A DNA stretch of 50,150 nt, taken from Bacillota bacterium. Its GTDB lineage: Bacteria > Bacillota > Clostridia > Christensenellales > Christensenellaceae. Location of the stretch: NCBI GenBank assembly GCA_023393165.1, contig JAEWMJ010000009.1, forward strand, positions 1-50,150, written 5' to 3'. Made by a program: the position numbers and the translations under genes. The notes under the pieces are model-generated. The model did not search any database. It was given only the letters and a program-made list of their open reading frames with translations, and had not been told where the DNA came from. Shown here in pieces: positions 33,544-42,099 of the stretch; position 1 is the stretch's first letter, and each line of letters begins with the position of its first letter.

Positions 33544-33693
33544 ATGATGTTTTTTGGAGGCAATCCCCTTTTATGGATACTGATAATGATGTGTTTATGC
33601 GGAGGCGGCTGCGGGTGCGGTTGCAACCCGGGCTGTGGATGCGGACCGGCAGGATTCGGAGGCGGCCCGGGATTTGAACAAAAATGCTGCTGA
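33544..33693 (+). CDS. Cys/Gly-rich microprotein
   Basis: A 49-codon gene with a perfect AAGGAGGT site 5 bases before the ATG (a second ATG follows at once) and a terminator 40 bases after its stop, so it is very likely expressed. The N-terminal 20 residues are hydrophobic (MMFFGGNPLLWILIMMCL). The rest is a run of Cys and Gly (CGGGCGCGCNPGCGCGP, then GFGGGPG) ending in CC. It has 9 cysteines. It may be a small membrane-anchored metal-binding or cross-linked peptide. Similar small Gly/Cys peptides occur in spore formers, but I cannot assign a function. It is divergent from the acetolactate decarboxylase gene. Confidence 0.7.
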   Translation: MMFFGGNPLLWILIMMCLCGGGCGCGCNPGCGCGPAGFGGGPGFEQKCC

Positions 33694-33730
33694 GCTGATG
33701 AAAAAATGCTAAAAATTAATTAAACTATAA

Positions 33731-33776
33731 AAACAGATAGCCTTCATAGTATTTATGAATGTCCTATCTGTTTTTT
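33731..33776. terminator. intrinsic terminator, probably bidirectional
   Basis: Stem AACAGATAG/CTATCTGTT with an inner TTCAT/ATGAA helix, T-run on both strands. It ends both the microprotein gene and the convergent DUF4405 gene. Confidence 0.85.
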
Positions 33777-33897
33777 ATTCTCATAATATCAAATAACCAA
33801 ACTAAATTAGAATAGTATTCTATAAAACAAATGATGAATCAAAAGTTTTATCAGAAAGACTGCAATATCCAGGACAACCGATTATACGCAATACAAA

Positions 33898-34830
33898 TCA
33901 GTTAATTAAAATCTTGCCGGGCTCGCCCCTTTTTGCTGCGCCCGCCTTCTTTCGAAATAACAGCAACTTTTCAATGTAATATTCACATACTGCGAACACG
34001 CTCATGATGGAAAGGTACGTTGCTAAAACCCCGGCAATATTTGCATTCATGTCCTCGTTGACTCTGCCTGCGCCACCCGGCCTCATAGTATCGTCAGACA
34101 TGTCATTTCCGTTTTGAGTTATGCCGGGAGACTTGCCGCCAATTGCTGCTGAACCGCCGGTATGCCTGTTGCTGTTATTAAAATCTCCATAAAGTTTTTC
34201 CGGCCCGTCTCCTGTTCCTCCTGAATCCTGATTTCTGGCATTCTGATAATTTGCAGGCGAATTAATGCTAAATAACTGGGCGGAACTCTGAAAATAGTTG
34301 ACAGATACCATACTGTATATTCCAAAAATTAAAATAAATATGGCTGCTGACCTTAAGATATATTTTATTACGGCATAACTTTTTTGGATTTTGAAGATTT
34401 TCTTAAAAATATTCATTACCCATTGCCAATGCAGCCCAATATGAATTCCTATAATACCCAAGCCAATATAGGAAGCGGCAATGTGTGTTTGCCGATTAAA
34501 GAAACCGCTTTGTACATTTATATTCTGGAATAATATCTTGGAAATAAATATGCCGCTGATAACTATAACCGCTAAATCCAATAAAAGGAGTATATTCAAA
34601 ATATACCCGATCCTCGTTTTCAGATCCGTTTTTTTGCTAAAAACCGCAAGCGTAACTTTCTTAACCCATTTGGCATTTAAAAGAATATGGACCAATACCG
34701 CAAAAACGATTGCCAAACCGGCAATTTCATGAAAACTCAGCCCTCCCAGAACCTTAGTATTAAACAGCAAGGCGAAAACTACGCCTAAAGCCAAGTCAAG
34801 TACAAACTTTATATAGCTTACTTTTTTCAA
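33898..34830 (-). CDS. DUF4405 (cytochrome b-type) membrane protein
   Basis: A 310-residue membrane protein. Four helices in the first 150 residues carry the DUF4405 histidines: SFHEIAGLAIVFAVLVHILL and THIAASYIGLGIIGIHIGLH followed by WQW. These resemble b-type haem ligands of FdnI/cytochrome b561-like domains. A further helix (about 165-185) leads to a Gly/Asn/Ser-rich outside segment (about 190-255), and a last helix lies near 265-285. It may pass electrons across the membrane to or from quinones, but no soluble partner is next to it. The start is a TTG at 34830 with AAGGAG 8 bases upstream. Confidence 0.72.
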   Translation of the reverse strand: MKKVSYIKFVLDLALGVVFALLFNTKVLGGLSFHEIAGLAIVFAVLVHILLNAKWVKKVTLAVFSKKTDLKTRIGYILNILLLLDLAVIVISGIFISKILFQNINVQSGFFNRQTHIAASYIGLGIIGIHIGLHWQWVMNIFKKIFKIQKSYAVIKYILRSAAIFILIFGIYSMVSVNYFQSSAQLFSINSPANYQNARNQDSGGTGDGPEKLYGDFNNSNRHTGGSAAIGGKSPGITQNGNDMSDDTMRPGGAGRVNEDMNANIAGVLATYLSIMSVFAVCEYYIEKLLLFRKKAGAAKRGEPGKILIN

Positions 34831-35051
34831 TTTAAATGCTCCTTATTATTATTTGCTTATATTGAATCATAGTTTGTTTTTCTGAATGGACTGTGAAAAC
34901 ACAGTGAAATTTAAAAGAATTTTTGGTATTCATTATGTGTTATGAAGAAATTCCGGCTATACTGAAAAATGGTAAAATCCATCCTCACCAGGAAAAAAAG
35001 AAGATGTTTAGGAGGAAGCGAACATAAACGCAATGCCGAAGGCTTATCAGG

Positions 35052-35095
35052 AAAAAGAAGGCTAACGCGGATGGCGGGGCTTTCCGCGGCCTTCT
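35052..35095 (-). terminator. intrinsic terminator overlapping the GT39 stop
   Basis: Minus-strand AGAAGGC/GCCTTCT with an inner CGCGGA/TCCGCG helix, followed by TTTTCC. Confidence 0.75.
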
Positions 35096-37124
35096 ATTCA
35101 AAAAGATAAAGCGACGCGTATTTGTCCTGTACTCCCCCGTATTCGGAGGGATCGATCAGGGTCGCGTTTTGACGTACATAGGAAACAATATCCGGGTTTA
35201 AGTATCCCGCCTGCCCTGTAAACAGAAAATAAGTGACCTTGCCTTCCGCTACATATTCTTTTAACTGATCAAGCGTCATCGCGTTGTCCGCTCCAAGGAA
35301 TCCCCCGTACGCAACCGCAGGCAGGCCCGTATCCACAATAAACTGCGCAACGTCGTTGGCACGCTGCGATACGACCAGGAAACTCCCTTCCCTGTAATGC
35401 TCCGCCAGGTACTTTTCAAGCGAAAGCGTTTCGCCGTCGTCCCCGGTCAGAGGCCCCTGGTTTGGCGTCATACCCGGAACCGGATCATTTGAAGCAAGTT
35501 CCGGTCCCGCATAAGGCATGGTGATATTCTGCGGTGGATACCGGACGGCCGTCCAGCACCAGTAAAACGGGGCCGCAAGAACGGACGCCAGGATCAAGGC
35601 AACAGAGGCGGTTAAAAAAATGCTTTTTGGTTTCCGGCAGTTAAGGGCCATCAGCAGAAACGCCGCCGCGGCAGTTCCCGCCATGAGCGGAACGAGCCAG
35701 CCTCTCAGTTCTTCATAACGAAAGACGTATACGGCTTCAACTGCGAGTGTTGCGGCAAACGCCGCCGGGAGCAAAAACCGCTTCCACCCTGGTTTTTCCC
35801 CGAACGCGCGCGCCATCCGTACTATGCCGGGCCCGGCAAGTCCCGCAACCGCGGGCGCGAGCATGCACAGGTAATACCGGTGCCAGAAGCCAGCGAAGCT
35901 GAAAAACAAACACATGGCAATCAGCCAGACGGCCCAAAAAACCGTAACAGCCCCGCGCGGCGTTAAATTTTTTAAATTGAACCTGCGCAGTTTTGCGGCG
36001 ATGCAAAAAAGCGCAAATACGATCAGCCAGGACGCCTGCCCGTAAACGCTGTCCGTCCACAGGCGGAATATGCCCGCGGTACCGATTTCGTTTCCGGCTA
36101 CGCCGTCCTGTCTACCGCCCGTCGCTCCGGTCCCGCCGGGGCCGCCGCCGTCTCTGCCCGGCATTATGCCGTCCGGACCGCCCTGATTGCCCGGGAAAGG
36201 CGCGTTTCCCGTCCCGTTTTGACCGGGAATGAAGGGCTGAGCGCCGTTTACGCCGTCCATTTGGCCGTCCGGCCGTCCTCCCCCCGCGTTTGCTGCGCTT
36301 AAGCCGTGCCCCAACAAGCGCTCCAGTCCGTTGTGCTCCACGATCAGTTCCCAGATTGAATTGTTTGAAGAACTGTCCACGTAAGGGCGTTCGCTTGCCG
36401 GCGTCAGATCAACCGCCGCGACCCAGGCAAAAGATACCCCTGCCAAAATCAAAAGGCTGACGCCGCAGGCAATCAAGCGGCGGGAAAATTTCTCTTTTGA
36501 AAAAACAAGGTAAACTGCCGTAACTGCCGGAAGTATCATATAAGCCTGCATCATTTTGATGTTGAACCCAATGCCTATGCATAACGCGCATAGGAAGAGA
36601 TACCGCCATTTCGCCTTCTCCACCGCTTTCAATAAGAACCATGCGGCTGCCAAAAGAACAAATACGAGCTGCATATCCATGGTATTGTTGCGGGAAGCGA
36701 CGACAACCGCGGGCGTGAGCGCAAAGCAAAGCGCGGAAACAAGCCCCGCTGTCCTGCCGAAATATCTGGCGGTCAGCACATACATCATGACTGCGGAACC
36801 CGTGCCGGAAAGCGCCTGGGGCAGCAGCAGCACCCAGCCCGCATAACCGAAAACCCTGACAAACAATACCTGTACCCATAGCCCGAGAGGCGGCTTGTCC
36901 ACCGATACCATTCCCGCGGGATCAAAGGAAACGTAGAAGAAGTTTTTAAAACTTTGCGTCATGCTTTTTACTGCCGCCGCGTAATAGGCGTTTCCGTAAC
37001 CGATATTTGAAACCGCATGGAAATTCAGCCAGAAAGACAGGGCTGCAATCAGTGCGAGCGCTATCCAATGCCAGTTTTTTCTGAAATATATATGTGTATT
37101 TGAATCCATTAACCTTTTGCGCAT
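35094..37124 (-). CDS. GT39/ArnT-type membrane glycosyltransferase
   Basis: A 676-residue protein with about 12 membrane helices. It is a GT-C fold glycosyltransferase using a polyprenyl-phosphate sugar donor on the outer face. The first loop has the acidic motif GYGNAYYAAAVKSM and the conserved VSVDKPPLGLWVQ. A Gly/Asn/Asp/Pro-rich low-complexity loop lies at about 290-350. The extracytoplasmic C-terminal domain (about 560-676) starts near QNITMPYAGPELASNDP and includes QFIVDTGLPAVAYGGFLG, as in YkcB-like proteins. It probably decorates a wall polymer or surface protein. The ATG has GGAG 7 bases upstream. Confidence 0.83.
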   Translation of the reverse strand: MRKRLMDSNTHIYFRKNWHWIALALIAALSFWLNFHAVSNIGYGNAYYAAAVKSMTQSFKNFFYVSFDPAGMVSVDKPPLGLWVQVLFVRVFGYAGWVLLLPQALSGTGSAVMMYVLTARYFGRTAGLVSALCFALTPAVVVASRNNTMDMQLVFVLLAAAWFLLKAVEKAKWRYLFLCALCIGIGFNIKMMQAYMILPAVTAVYLVFSKEKFSRRLIACGVSLLILAGVSFAWVAAVDLTPASERPYVDSSSNNSIWELIVEHNGLERLLGHGLSAANAGGGRPDGQMDGVNGAQPFIPGQNGTGNAPFPGNQGGPDGIMPGRDGGGPGGTGATGGRQDGVAGNEIGTAGIFRLWTDSVYGQASWLIVFALFCIAAKLRRFNLKNLTPRGAVTVFWAVWLIAMCLFFSFAGFWHRYYLCMLAPAVAGLAGPGIVRMARAFGEKPGWKRFLLPAAFAATLAVEAVYVFRYEELRGWLVPLMAGTAAAAFLLMALNCRKPKSIFLTASVALILASVLAAPFYWCWTAVRYPPQNITMPYAGPELASNDPVPGMTPNQGPLTGDDGETLSLEKYLAEHYREGSFLVVSQRANDVAQFIVDTGLPAVAYGGFLGADNAMTLDQLKEYVAEGKVTYFLFTGQAGYLNPDIVSYVRQNATLIDPSEYGGVQDKYASLYLFE

Positions 37125-37221
37125 TCCATCACTCCGTCGTTTTGTATATCAATAGTATGTCTATAAAAAGTGAATTCAGCGTGCAGGCTGTTTGAATATT
37201 CTGTGATGTTTATATTCAAAT

Positions 37222-37260
37222 AAAAAAACCGGCTGTTAACATTAACATAAATGCCGGTTA
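37222..37260 (-). terminator. intrinsic terminator after the VanY gene
   Basis: Minus-strand AACCGGC/GCCGGTT hairpin followed by TTTTTTT. Confidence 0.85.
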
Positions 37261-37281
37261 ATTCAAATTCAATTCATATTT

Positions 37282-38298
37282 TCAGTCTAATACGCCCAGG
37301 TATTCTTCCAGGCACTCTCCTGTTTTTTTCATGTCCTCCGCCGCCTGAACGCCTACGAAGCGCCAGTGCCAAGGCTCGTAAATCACTTTTGTGATATCCG
37401 GCTTGTCTTTCTTGTAGCGCAGCGTGAACCCGTAGTTCTGCGCGTTGGCGTTCAGCCATTGAAAAGCCCTTGTTTCCGCAAATCCCTTGTCCCTGGACGT
37501 ATAGGAGGGCGTCACGATATCAAGCGCAAGTCCCGTCTGATGTTCGCTGGTATCCGGGCGCGCCGTGATTGCGGCGGCCTCCGACTCGGCTTCCGCGCGG
37601 CCCAAACCTTTGGCGAGAAAGCTGTCTACCTTTTTCTCATACAGTTCACTCTGGAGGTCACGGCTTCTGTAAGCATCCACAAGCTGCAGCGCGACGCCGT
37701 CTTCCCCGGCGGCCTCGAACATCTCCAGGCATATTTGAAGAATTCTCTCATCCACCTGCCCGCCTTCAAAATCCGCCAGGGAAACGCTGAAATCTTCGGG
37801 CAAGTAATTTGTGGGATTTACCAGTATGGAAGCCCAGCCGCCCATTGGGACGGGGCTTTCGGGCGCGCTTTTTTGGACGACGTATTCCCTGCTGACATAA
37901 CCCGTAATGCCGTTGTAAGATATATGGGCCCATTCGCCGGTATATTCCGTTACACCGGCTGTTTCCCCTGCGGGCAAAGCCCCTGCTGCGTGCGATCCGG
38001 CGTCAGCCTTTTCCCGGATATTCACATATTCGTCCGCGATGCAGACAACCTTGCCTATAAATGCCGCCGAAGGTTCGGCGGATGCTTCGGGCGCGGCAGA
38101 AACCGTGGGAGCGGGCGCGGTTGTGGGAATGACCGCCGCGGCGGGCCCGGAAACAGACGGCGCAGCGGATGAGGTTTGCGAGGGCAATGTGGCGTTCTCC
38201 GGCGAGCCGCAAGCATATAATAGAAGCGTAAACACAACGGACGCAAGGACGCATCCGGCCCTGAAGAAAGATATTCTTTTACTATTTTTCTTTTTCAT
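37282..38298 (-). CDS. SH3b-containing lipoprotein D,D-carboxypeptidase (VanY-like)
   Basis: About 338 residues. The lipoprotein signal ends at the lipobox LYAC (Cys near 30) and is followed by a Pro/Ala/Ser-rich spacer. A bacterial SH3 domain (about 85-150) has VNIREKADAGSHAAGALPAG and GYVSREYV. The VanY domain (about 170-325) carries the zinc motif SEHQTGLALDIV and the second metal/catalytic motif YEPWHWRFVG. It should trim the terminal D-Ala from peptidoglycan stems on the outer surface. An upstream ATG at 38322 is possible, but neither start has a strong ribosome site. The gene is divergent from the LacI-type regulator. Confidence 0.87.
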   Translation of the reverse strand: MKKKNSKRISFFRAGCVLASVVFTLLLYACGSPENATLPSQTSSAAPSVSGPAAAVIPTTAPAPTVSAAPEASAEPSAAFIGKVVCIADEYVNIREKADAGSHAAGALPAGETAGVTEYTGEWAHISYNGITGYVSREYVVQKSAPESPVPMGGWASILVNPTNYLPEDFSVSLADFEGGQVDERILQICLEMFEAAGEDGVALQLVDAYRSRDLQSELYEKKVDSFLAKGLGRAEAESEAAAITARPDTSEHQTGLALDIVTPSYTSRDKGFAETRAFQWLNANAQNYGFTLRYKKDKPDITKVIYEPWHWRFVGVQAAEDMKKTGECLEEYLGVLD

Positions 38299-38370
38299 AT
38301 AAACCGATCCGTATTTTTTCATCAATTATAACACATAGCCTTAACTCTGGAACAGTTGGCAATTTTACCC

Positions 38371-38399
38371 TTGACATTTCCTGCAATACATGCTATTTT
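38371..38399 (+). promoter_or_regulatory. sigma-A type promoter of the LacI/SBP regulator
   Basis: TTGACA (38371-38376) and TATTTT (38394-38399) with a 17-base spacer. The candidate operator at 38414 lies just downstream of the expected start, which fits autorepression. Confidence 0.75.
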
Positions 38400-38413
38400 A
38401 AATTAAATGTTTT

Positions 38414-38427
38414 ATGAAACGTTTTAT
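38414..38427. promoter_or_regulatory. LacI-type operator, copy 1
   Basis: ATGAAACGTTTTAT is a near-palindrome centred on CG, the usual LacI-family form. The same core recurs at 40798-40811. Confidence 0.7.
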
Positions 38428-38462
38428 ATGATTAAGATCCATGAAATTATTAGGTAAATTCA

Positions 38463-40721
38463 ATGATAACAATTAAGGACGTTGCGCAGCGCGCGCAGGT
38501 TTCACTGGGGACGGTTTCCAATGTGATCAATGGCAAACCGGTCCGGCGTGATCTGGAAGAAAAAGTTGAAGAAGCCATAGCCGAGCTCGGTTATGTGCCC
38601 CATCAGGCTGCAAGGCAGCTGAAAACCAATACAATGCATCTCTTTGGGGTCGTACTTCCCTACCGCGGCGCCTCCTACAGGTATTTGCTTGAAAGTATAG
38701 AAAATTATGCGGGCGAGTCGGGCTATTCGCTTTTAGTTCAGGTTTCCGGCAATAATGACTTTGAGGAAATAAAGATCCTGGAGCAATTCATGCAGCGCAA
38801 CGTGGACGGCATCATAGCGGTGCCCTGCCTTGCCGAACCGCAAAAATACAACGAAATTATGGAGAATAATATTCCCCTCGTATTTGTAAACCGAATGCCG
38901 TCCGGTATATACGGCGCTAGTTTTATACGAACTGATAACGGACCCGCAATCATTAAGGCCTTAGACGTCCTGATTCAAAACGGGCATAAGCATATCGCCC
39001 TGATTGCCGAACACGGCGAGGCATCGCCTTTTCATAATGACCGTACAACGGACAATCCTGTGCAGGTATTTTCCTCGCAGCTCCGGCAGAGCGGACTGCC
39101 CGATAACTATATCCGTCTGATAAACGGATACAAGGAATGCGCGCTCTCCGCCACTTTTGAACTATTGGACCTGGAACCCCAAATCAGCGCGTTTATCACA
39201 ACCGGTTCGGACCTGGCCGAAGGTATCGCAGAGGCGGCGCTGATGAATGGACGCAATATCCCAAATGACGTGGAAATAGCAACGTACAGCGACCAGGTTT
39301 GGATGAAACTTGCGGAACTGCCTTTTATTCGGATCGAGCAGCCTGCACACGATTTGGGCAAACTTGCGGTCAAAACGCTGCTCGATCAGATCAATTCCCC
39401 ATCGCTCTTTGAGCAGGTGGATAAAAAAATTGAAACCGCATTGAAGCATCCGAACCAAAGCCTGTTTGAAAGTACAATTATAAATGAAAAGATCAGGAAA
39501 GGAACCAGTATCCGGTTTTTAATGCTGGCATCTCCCGCCGCCAACGCCACCCGGCTCATGCTGCCGTATTTTTATCAGCAGCAGGGCTTTCGTGTTGAAC
39601 TTGAAATGCTCACATACGACGAACTGTATAACGAGGAGCTTAAAATCCTGCAAAATAAAAGCAGCAACTGCGACGGACTTATGGTAGACCTGACATGGAT
39701 GCCTCAATTTGCCGCGACAGGTTCCCTTTTCCCATTGGATACAATGTTTTGTGATGACGGCTGGGGAAATGATTTTATTGAAGGAATCCGCGCCTGTTTC
39801 GGCGAGATAGACGGCAGACAGTATGGCGTGCCGTTTATGCCCGGCACTCAGCTGCTCTTTTACCGCAAGGATCTTTTTGAAAACAGTTTTTTAAAACGCA
39901 GTTTTTTCAGGGAAAATAAATACGAGCTTAAGCCGCCGGTTACATGGATGGAATTCAACACAACCGCGCGTTTTTTTACCAGGAGCCTGAACCCGCATTC
40001 CCCCGTTGATTACGGCATAACAATAGGCGCCAAACTGGACAGCCAAATTGTTGTTGATTTTTGCGCGCGTAAATGGGCGTACAACGGCAGGGCGTTCGGT
40101 TCCCGCCACGCGGTAACGATAGGCAGCAGCGAAACGGTTGCGGCGCTTAAGAATTATTGTCACAGCTTTGAATTTGCTCCTCCCTGGTATGCGGAAAATG
40201 GCTGGGACGAAGAAGTCGCTGATTTTTCCGGCGGCCGGGCTGCCATGATGATTTTATACGACTCACATGCCAGCCGTTTGAGTAATAAAAACGAATCCTG
40301 CTCATCGTCCACCGGTTTTGCCGCCGTTCCCGGAGGCATTCCTACTCTGGGAGGCTGGGCGCTCTCTGCAAACAAGAACAGCCGGAATCCAGAAGAATTA
40401 ATCAGCTTTATCAAATGGATCTGCAGCCCGGAGAATGCCGCCGTTTATTCCATACTTGGCGGTACAACAGCGCGGAAAAGCTTTTACCACGCCAGCGAAC
40501 TGCTGCATCTTTATCCCTGGCTTCCCGTCGCCCTGCAAAGTTACCGCACAAGCCGGAGGCGCGCATTGAGCGGCGAAGGCAAAATGCTTGTAAATGAACG
40601 CGAGTATGAGACCATCCTTGCAGGCGAGATTCGAAACGCGCTGTCAAAACAAATATCTGCCGAAACTGCCGTCCAGAACATGAAGCAGCGGCTTGAAGAA
40701 CTGGTCGGGAGACAAAAATAA
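38463..40721 (+). CDS. LacI regulator fused to a sugar-binding-protein domain
   Basis: A 752-residue fusion. Residues 1-55 are a LacI helix-turn-helix (TIKDVAQRAQVSLGTVSNVI, then hinge PHQAARQLKTN). Residues 60-335 are the periplasmic-binding-like effector domain of LacI proteins. From about 345 to 720 there is a second module resembling family 1 extracellular solute-binding proteins: ATGSLFPLDTMF, YGVPFMPGTQLLFYRKDLFE, GGRAAMMILYDSH and AVPGGIPTLGGWALS are typical. There is no signal peptide or membrane segment, so this binding domain is cytoplasmic and probably senses sugar. Matching operators before this gene and before the next operon suggest control of both. The ribosome site is weak. 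Confidence 0.88.
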   Translation: MITIKDVAQRAQVSLGTVSNVINGKPVRRDLEEKVEEAIAELGYVPHQAARQLKTNTMHLFGVVLPYRGASYRYLLESIENYAGESGYSLLVQVSGNNDFEEIKILEQFMQRNVDGIIAVPCLAEPQKYNEIMENNIPLVFVNRMPSGIYGASFIRTDNGPAIIKALDVLIQNGHKHIALIAEHGEASPFHNDRTTDNPVQVFSSQLRQSGLPDNYIRLINGYKECALSATFELLDLEPQISAFITTGSDLAEGIAEAALMNGRNIPNDVEIATYSDQVWMKLAELPFIRIEQPAHDLGKLAVKTLLDQINSPSLFEQVDKKIETALKHPNQSLFESTIINEKIRKGTSIRFLMLASPAANATRLMLPYFYQQQGFRVELEMLTYDELYNEELKILQNKSSNCDGLMVDLTWMPQFAATGSLFPLDTMFCDDGWGNDFIEGIRACFGEIDGRQYGVPFMPGTQLLFYRKDLFENSFLKRSFFRENKYELKPPVTWMEFNTTARFFTRSLNPHSPVDYGITIGAKLDSQIVVDFCARKWAYNGRAFGSRHAVTIGSSETVAALKNYCHSFEFAPPWYAENGWDEEVADFSGGRAAMMILYDSHASRLSNKNESCSSSTGFAAVPGGIPTLGGWALSANKNSRNPEELISFIKWICSPENAAVYSILGGTTARKSFYHASELLHLYPWLPVALQSYRTSRRRALSGEGKMLVNEREYETILAGEIRNALSKQISAETAVQNMKQRLEELVGRQK

Positions 40722-40772
40722 CATCCTGCTTTTCTATATCAAAACGTTAAAATATATATCTTTAATGAAAAT

Positions 40773-40799
40773 CTGACACATATGCTTTTAAAATATTAT
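40773..40799 (+). promoter_or_regulatory. candidate promoter of the URO-D/GH94 operon
   Basis: CTGACA (40773-40778) and TATTAT (40794-40799) are 15 bases apart, shorter than ideal. The LacI-type operator overlaps the -10, which would allow repression. Confidence 0.4.
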
Positions 40800-40811
40800 G
40801 AAACGTTCCAT
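40798..40811. promoter_or_regulatory. LacI-type operator, copy 2
   Basis: ATGAAACGTTCCAT is a near-perfect palindrome and shares ATGAAACGTT with the site before the regulator. It lies 15 bases before the first operon gene. Confidence 0.72.
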
Positions 40812-40825
40812 GAAAGGATAACACT

Positions 40826-42079
40826 ATGAATTCAAGACAAAGAGTATCAGCTGCACTTAATCACCGGAAGCCCGATAAGTGCCCCGTCGATTTCGGCGCG
40901 ACGCCCGTAACGGGCATTGCCGCAGGCCTTGTTTACCGGCTGCGGCAGCATTTCAAGCTGGCCGACCTCCCGGTGCGGGTATCGGATCCGTATCAAATGC
41001 TTGGCGATGTTGACGAAGAACTGGGCAATCTTTTGCAGACCGACGTTGTAACGATTATACAGCGCCACAATCTGCTGGGCCTGGAAAACAAGGACTGGAA
41101 AAGCTGGCGGACATTCGACGGGACGCCCGTTCTTGTTCCGGGACAATTCAATACCGAGCCGGATAATAAAGGCGATATTTTGATGTACGCCGGCGGCGAC
41201 AAGTCCTATCCTCCAAATGCGGTTATGCCCAAAGGCGGGTTTTACTTTGACGCTATCATTCGCCAAAAGCCGATTGACGAGGACAATTTGGATGTGAACG
41301 ACAATCTGGAGGAATTCACATTGCTGGATGACGAGAGCCTCCGCCTGATTGAATCACAGATAAACCATCTGTTCTGCAATACGGAAAAAGCCATTGTATC
41401 CAGTCCGGGAACAAGCGCTCTTGGAGACATCGCTTTGGTTCCCGGCCCGATGCTGAAAGACCCCAAGGGTATACGCGATATTGAAGAATGGTACGTCTCC
41501 ACCCTGACGCGCAAGGATTATTTAAAAGAATTGTTCGACCGTCAAACCGACATAGCGCTTCAAAACTTTAAACTGTTCAGGCAGGCCGTTGGCGATAAGA
41601 TAACCGCTATTTATCTCTGCGGCAACGATTTCGGTACACAGCGCGCGCCCATGTGTTCTGTCGAGCTGTTCCGTGAGCTGTATCTGCCTTATTATCAGAA
41701 AATGACGGAATGGATACACAGGAATACCCCCTGGAAAGTTTTCAAGCACAGCTGCGGCTCTATCGAGCCGCTGATCGGCAGTTTTATTGACGCCGGGTTC
41801 GATATTCTGAATCCCGTTCAATGCTCGGCCGAAAATATGGATCCTCAGTTGCTCAAGGATAAGTACGGCAAACAGATTGTATTTTGGGGCGGCGGAATAG
41901 ATACCCAAAAAACACTTCCCTTTGGAACACCCGAAGAAATCATGGATGAGGTAAAAAACAGGATCCGTATTTTTAATCAGGAAGGAGGTTTTGTTTTTTC
42001 TACGGTGCATAACGCACAGGCAAATATCCCTGTGGGAAATTTTGTTTCGATGTTAAATGCGCTCAATAAGTACCGATAA
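40826..42079 (+). CDS. URO-D superfamily protein (methyltransferase-like), first copy
   Basis: A 417-residue protein of the uroporphyrinogen decarboxylase/corrinoid methyltransferase superfamily. It begins with the family start NSRQRVSAALNHRKPDKCPV. A zinc-type motif FKHSCGSIEPLI lies near residue 305, followed by NPVQCSAENMDP, FWGGGIDTQ and STVHNAQANIP. The HxC motif is like that of MtaA/CmuA methyltransferases. The third Cys of those enzymes is not obvious, and His in TVHN may replace it. Haem synthesis is unlikely given the sugar operon around it. The ATG has AAAGGA 7 bases upstream. It is the first gene of the operon. Confidence 0.8.
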   Translation: MNSRQRVSAALNHRKPDKCPVDFGATPVTGIAAGLVYRLRQHFKLADLPVRVSDPYQMLGDVDEELGNLLQTDVVTIIQRHNLLGLENKDWKSWRTFDGTPVLVPGQFNTEPDNKGDILMYAGGDKSYPPNAVMPKGGFYFDAIIRQKPIDEDNLDVNDNLEEFTLLDDESLRLIESQINHLFCNTEKAIVSSPGTSALGDIALVPGPMLKDPKGIRDIEEWYVSTLTRKDYLKELFDRQTDIALQNFKLFRQAVGDKITAIYLCGNDFGTQRAPMCSVELFRELYLPYYQKMTEWIHRNTPWKVFKHSCGSIEPLIGSFIDAGFDILNPVQCSAENMDPQLLKDKYGKQIVFWGGGIDTQKTLPFGTPEEIMDEVKNRIRIFNQEGGFVFSTVHNAQANIPVGNFVSMLNALNKYR

Positions 42080-42099
42080 AAAGTAAAGGAGTTGATATT

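Noticed and set aside
33544..33693. The Cys/Gly microprotein as a precursor peptide for the radical SAM pair at 4-6 kb
   Set aside because: The genes are 27 kb apart and share no control element, so there is no support for a link.
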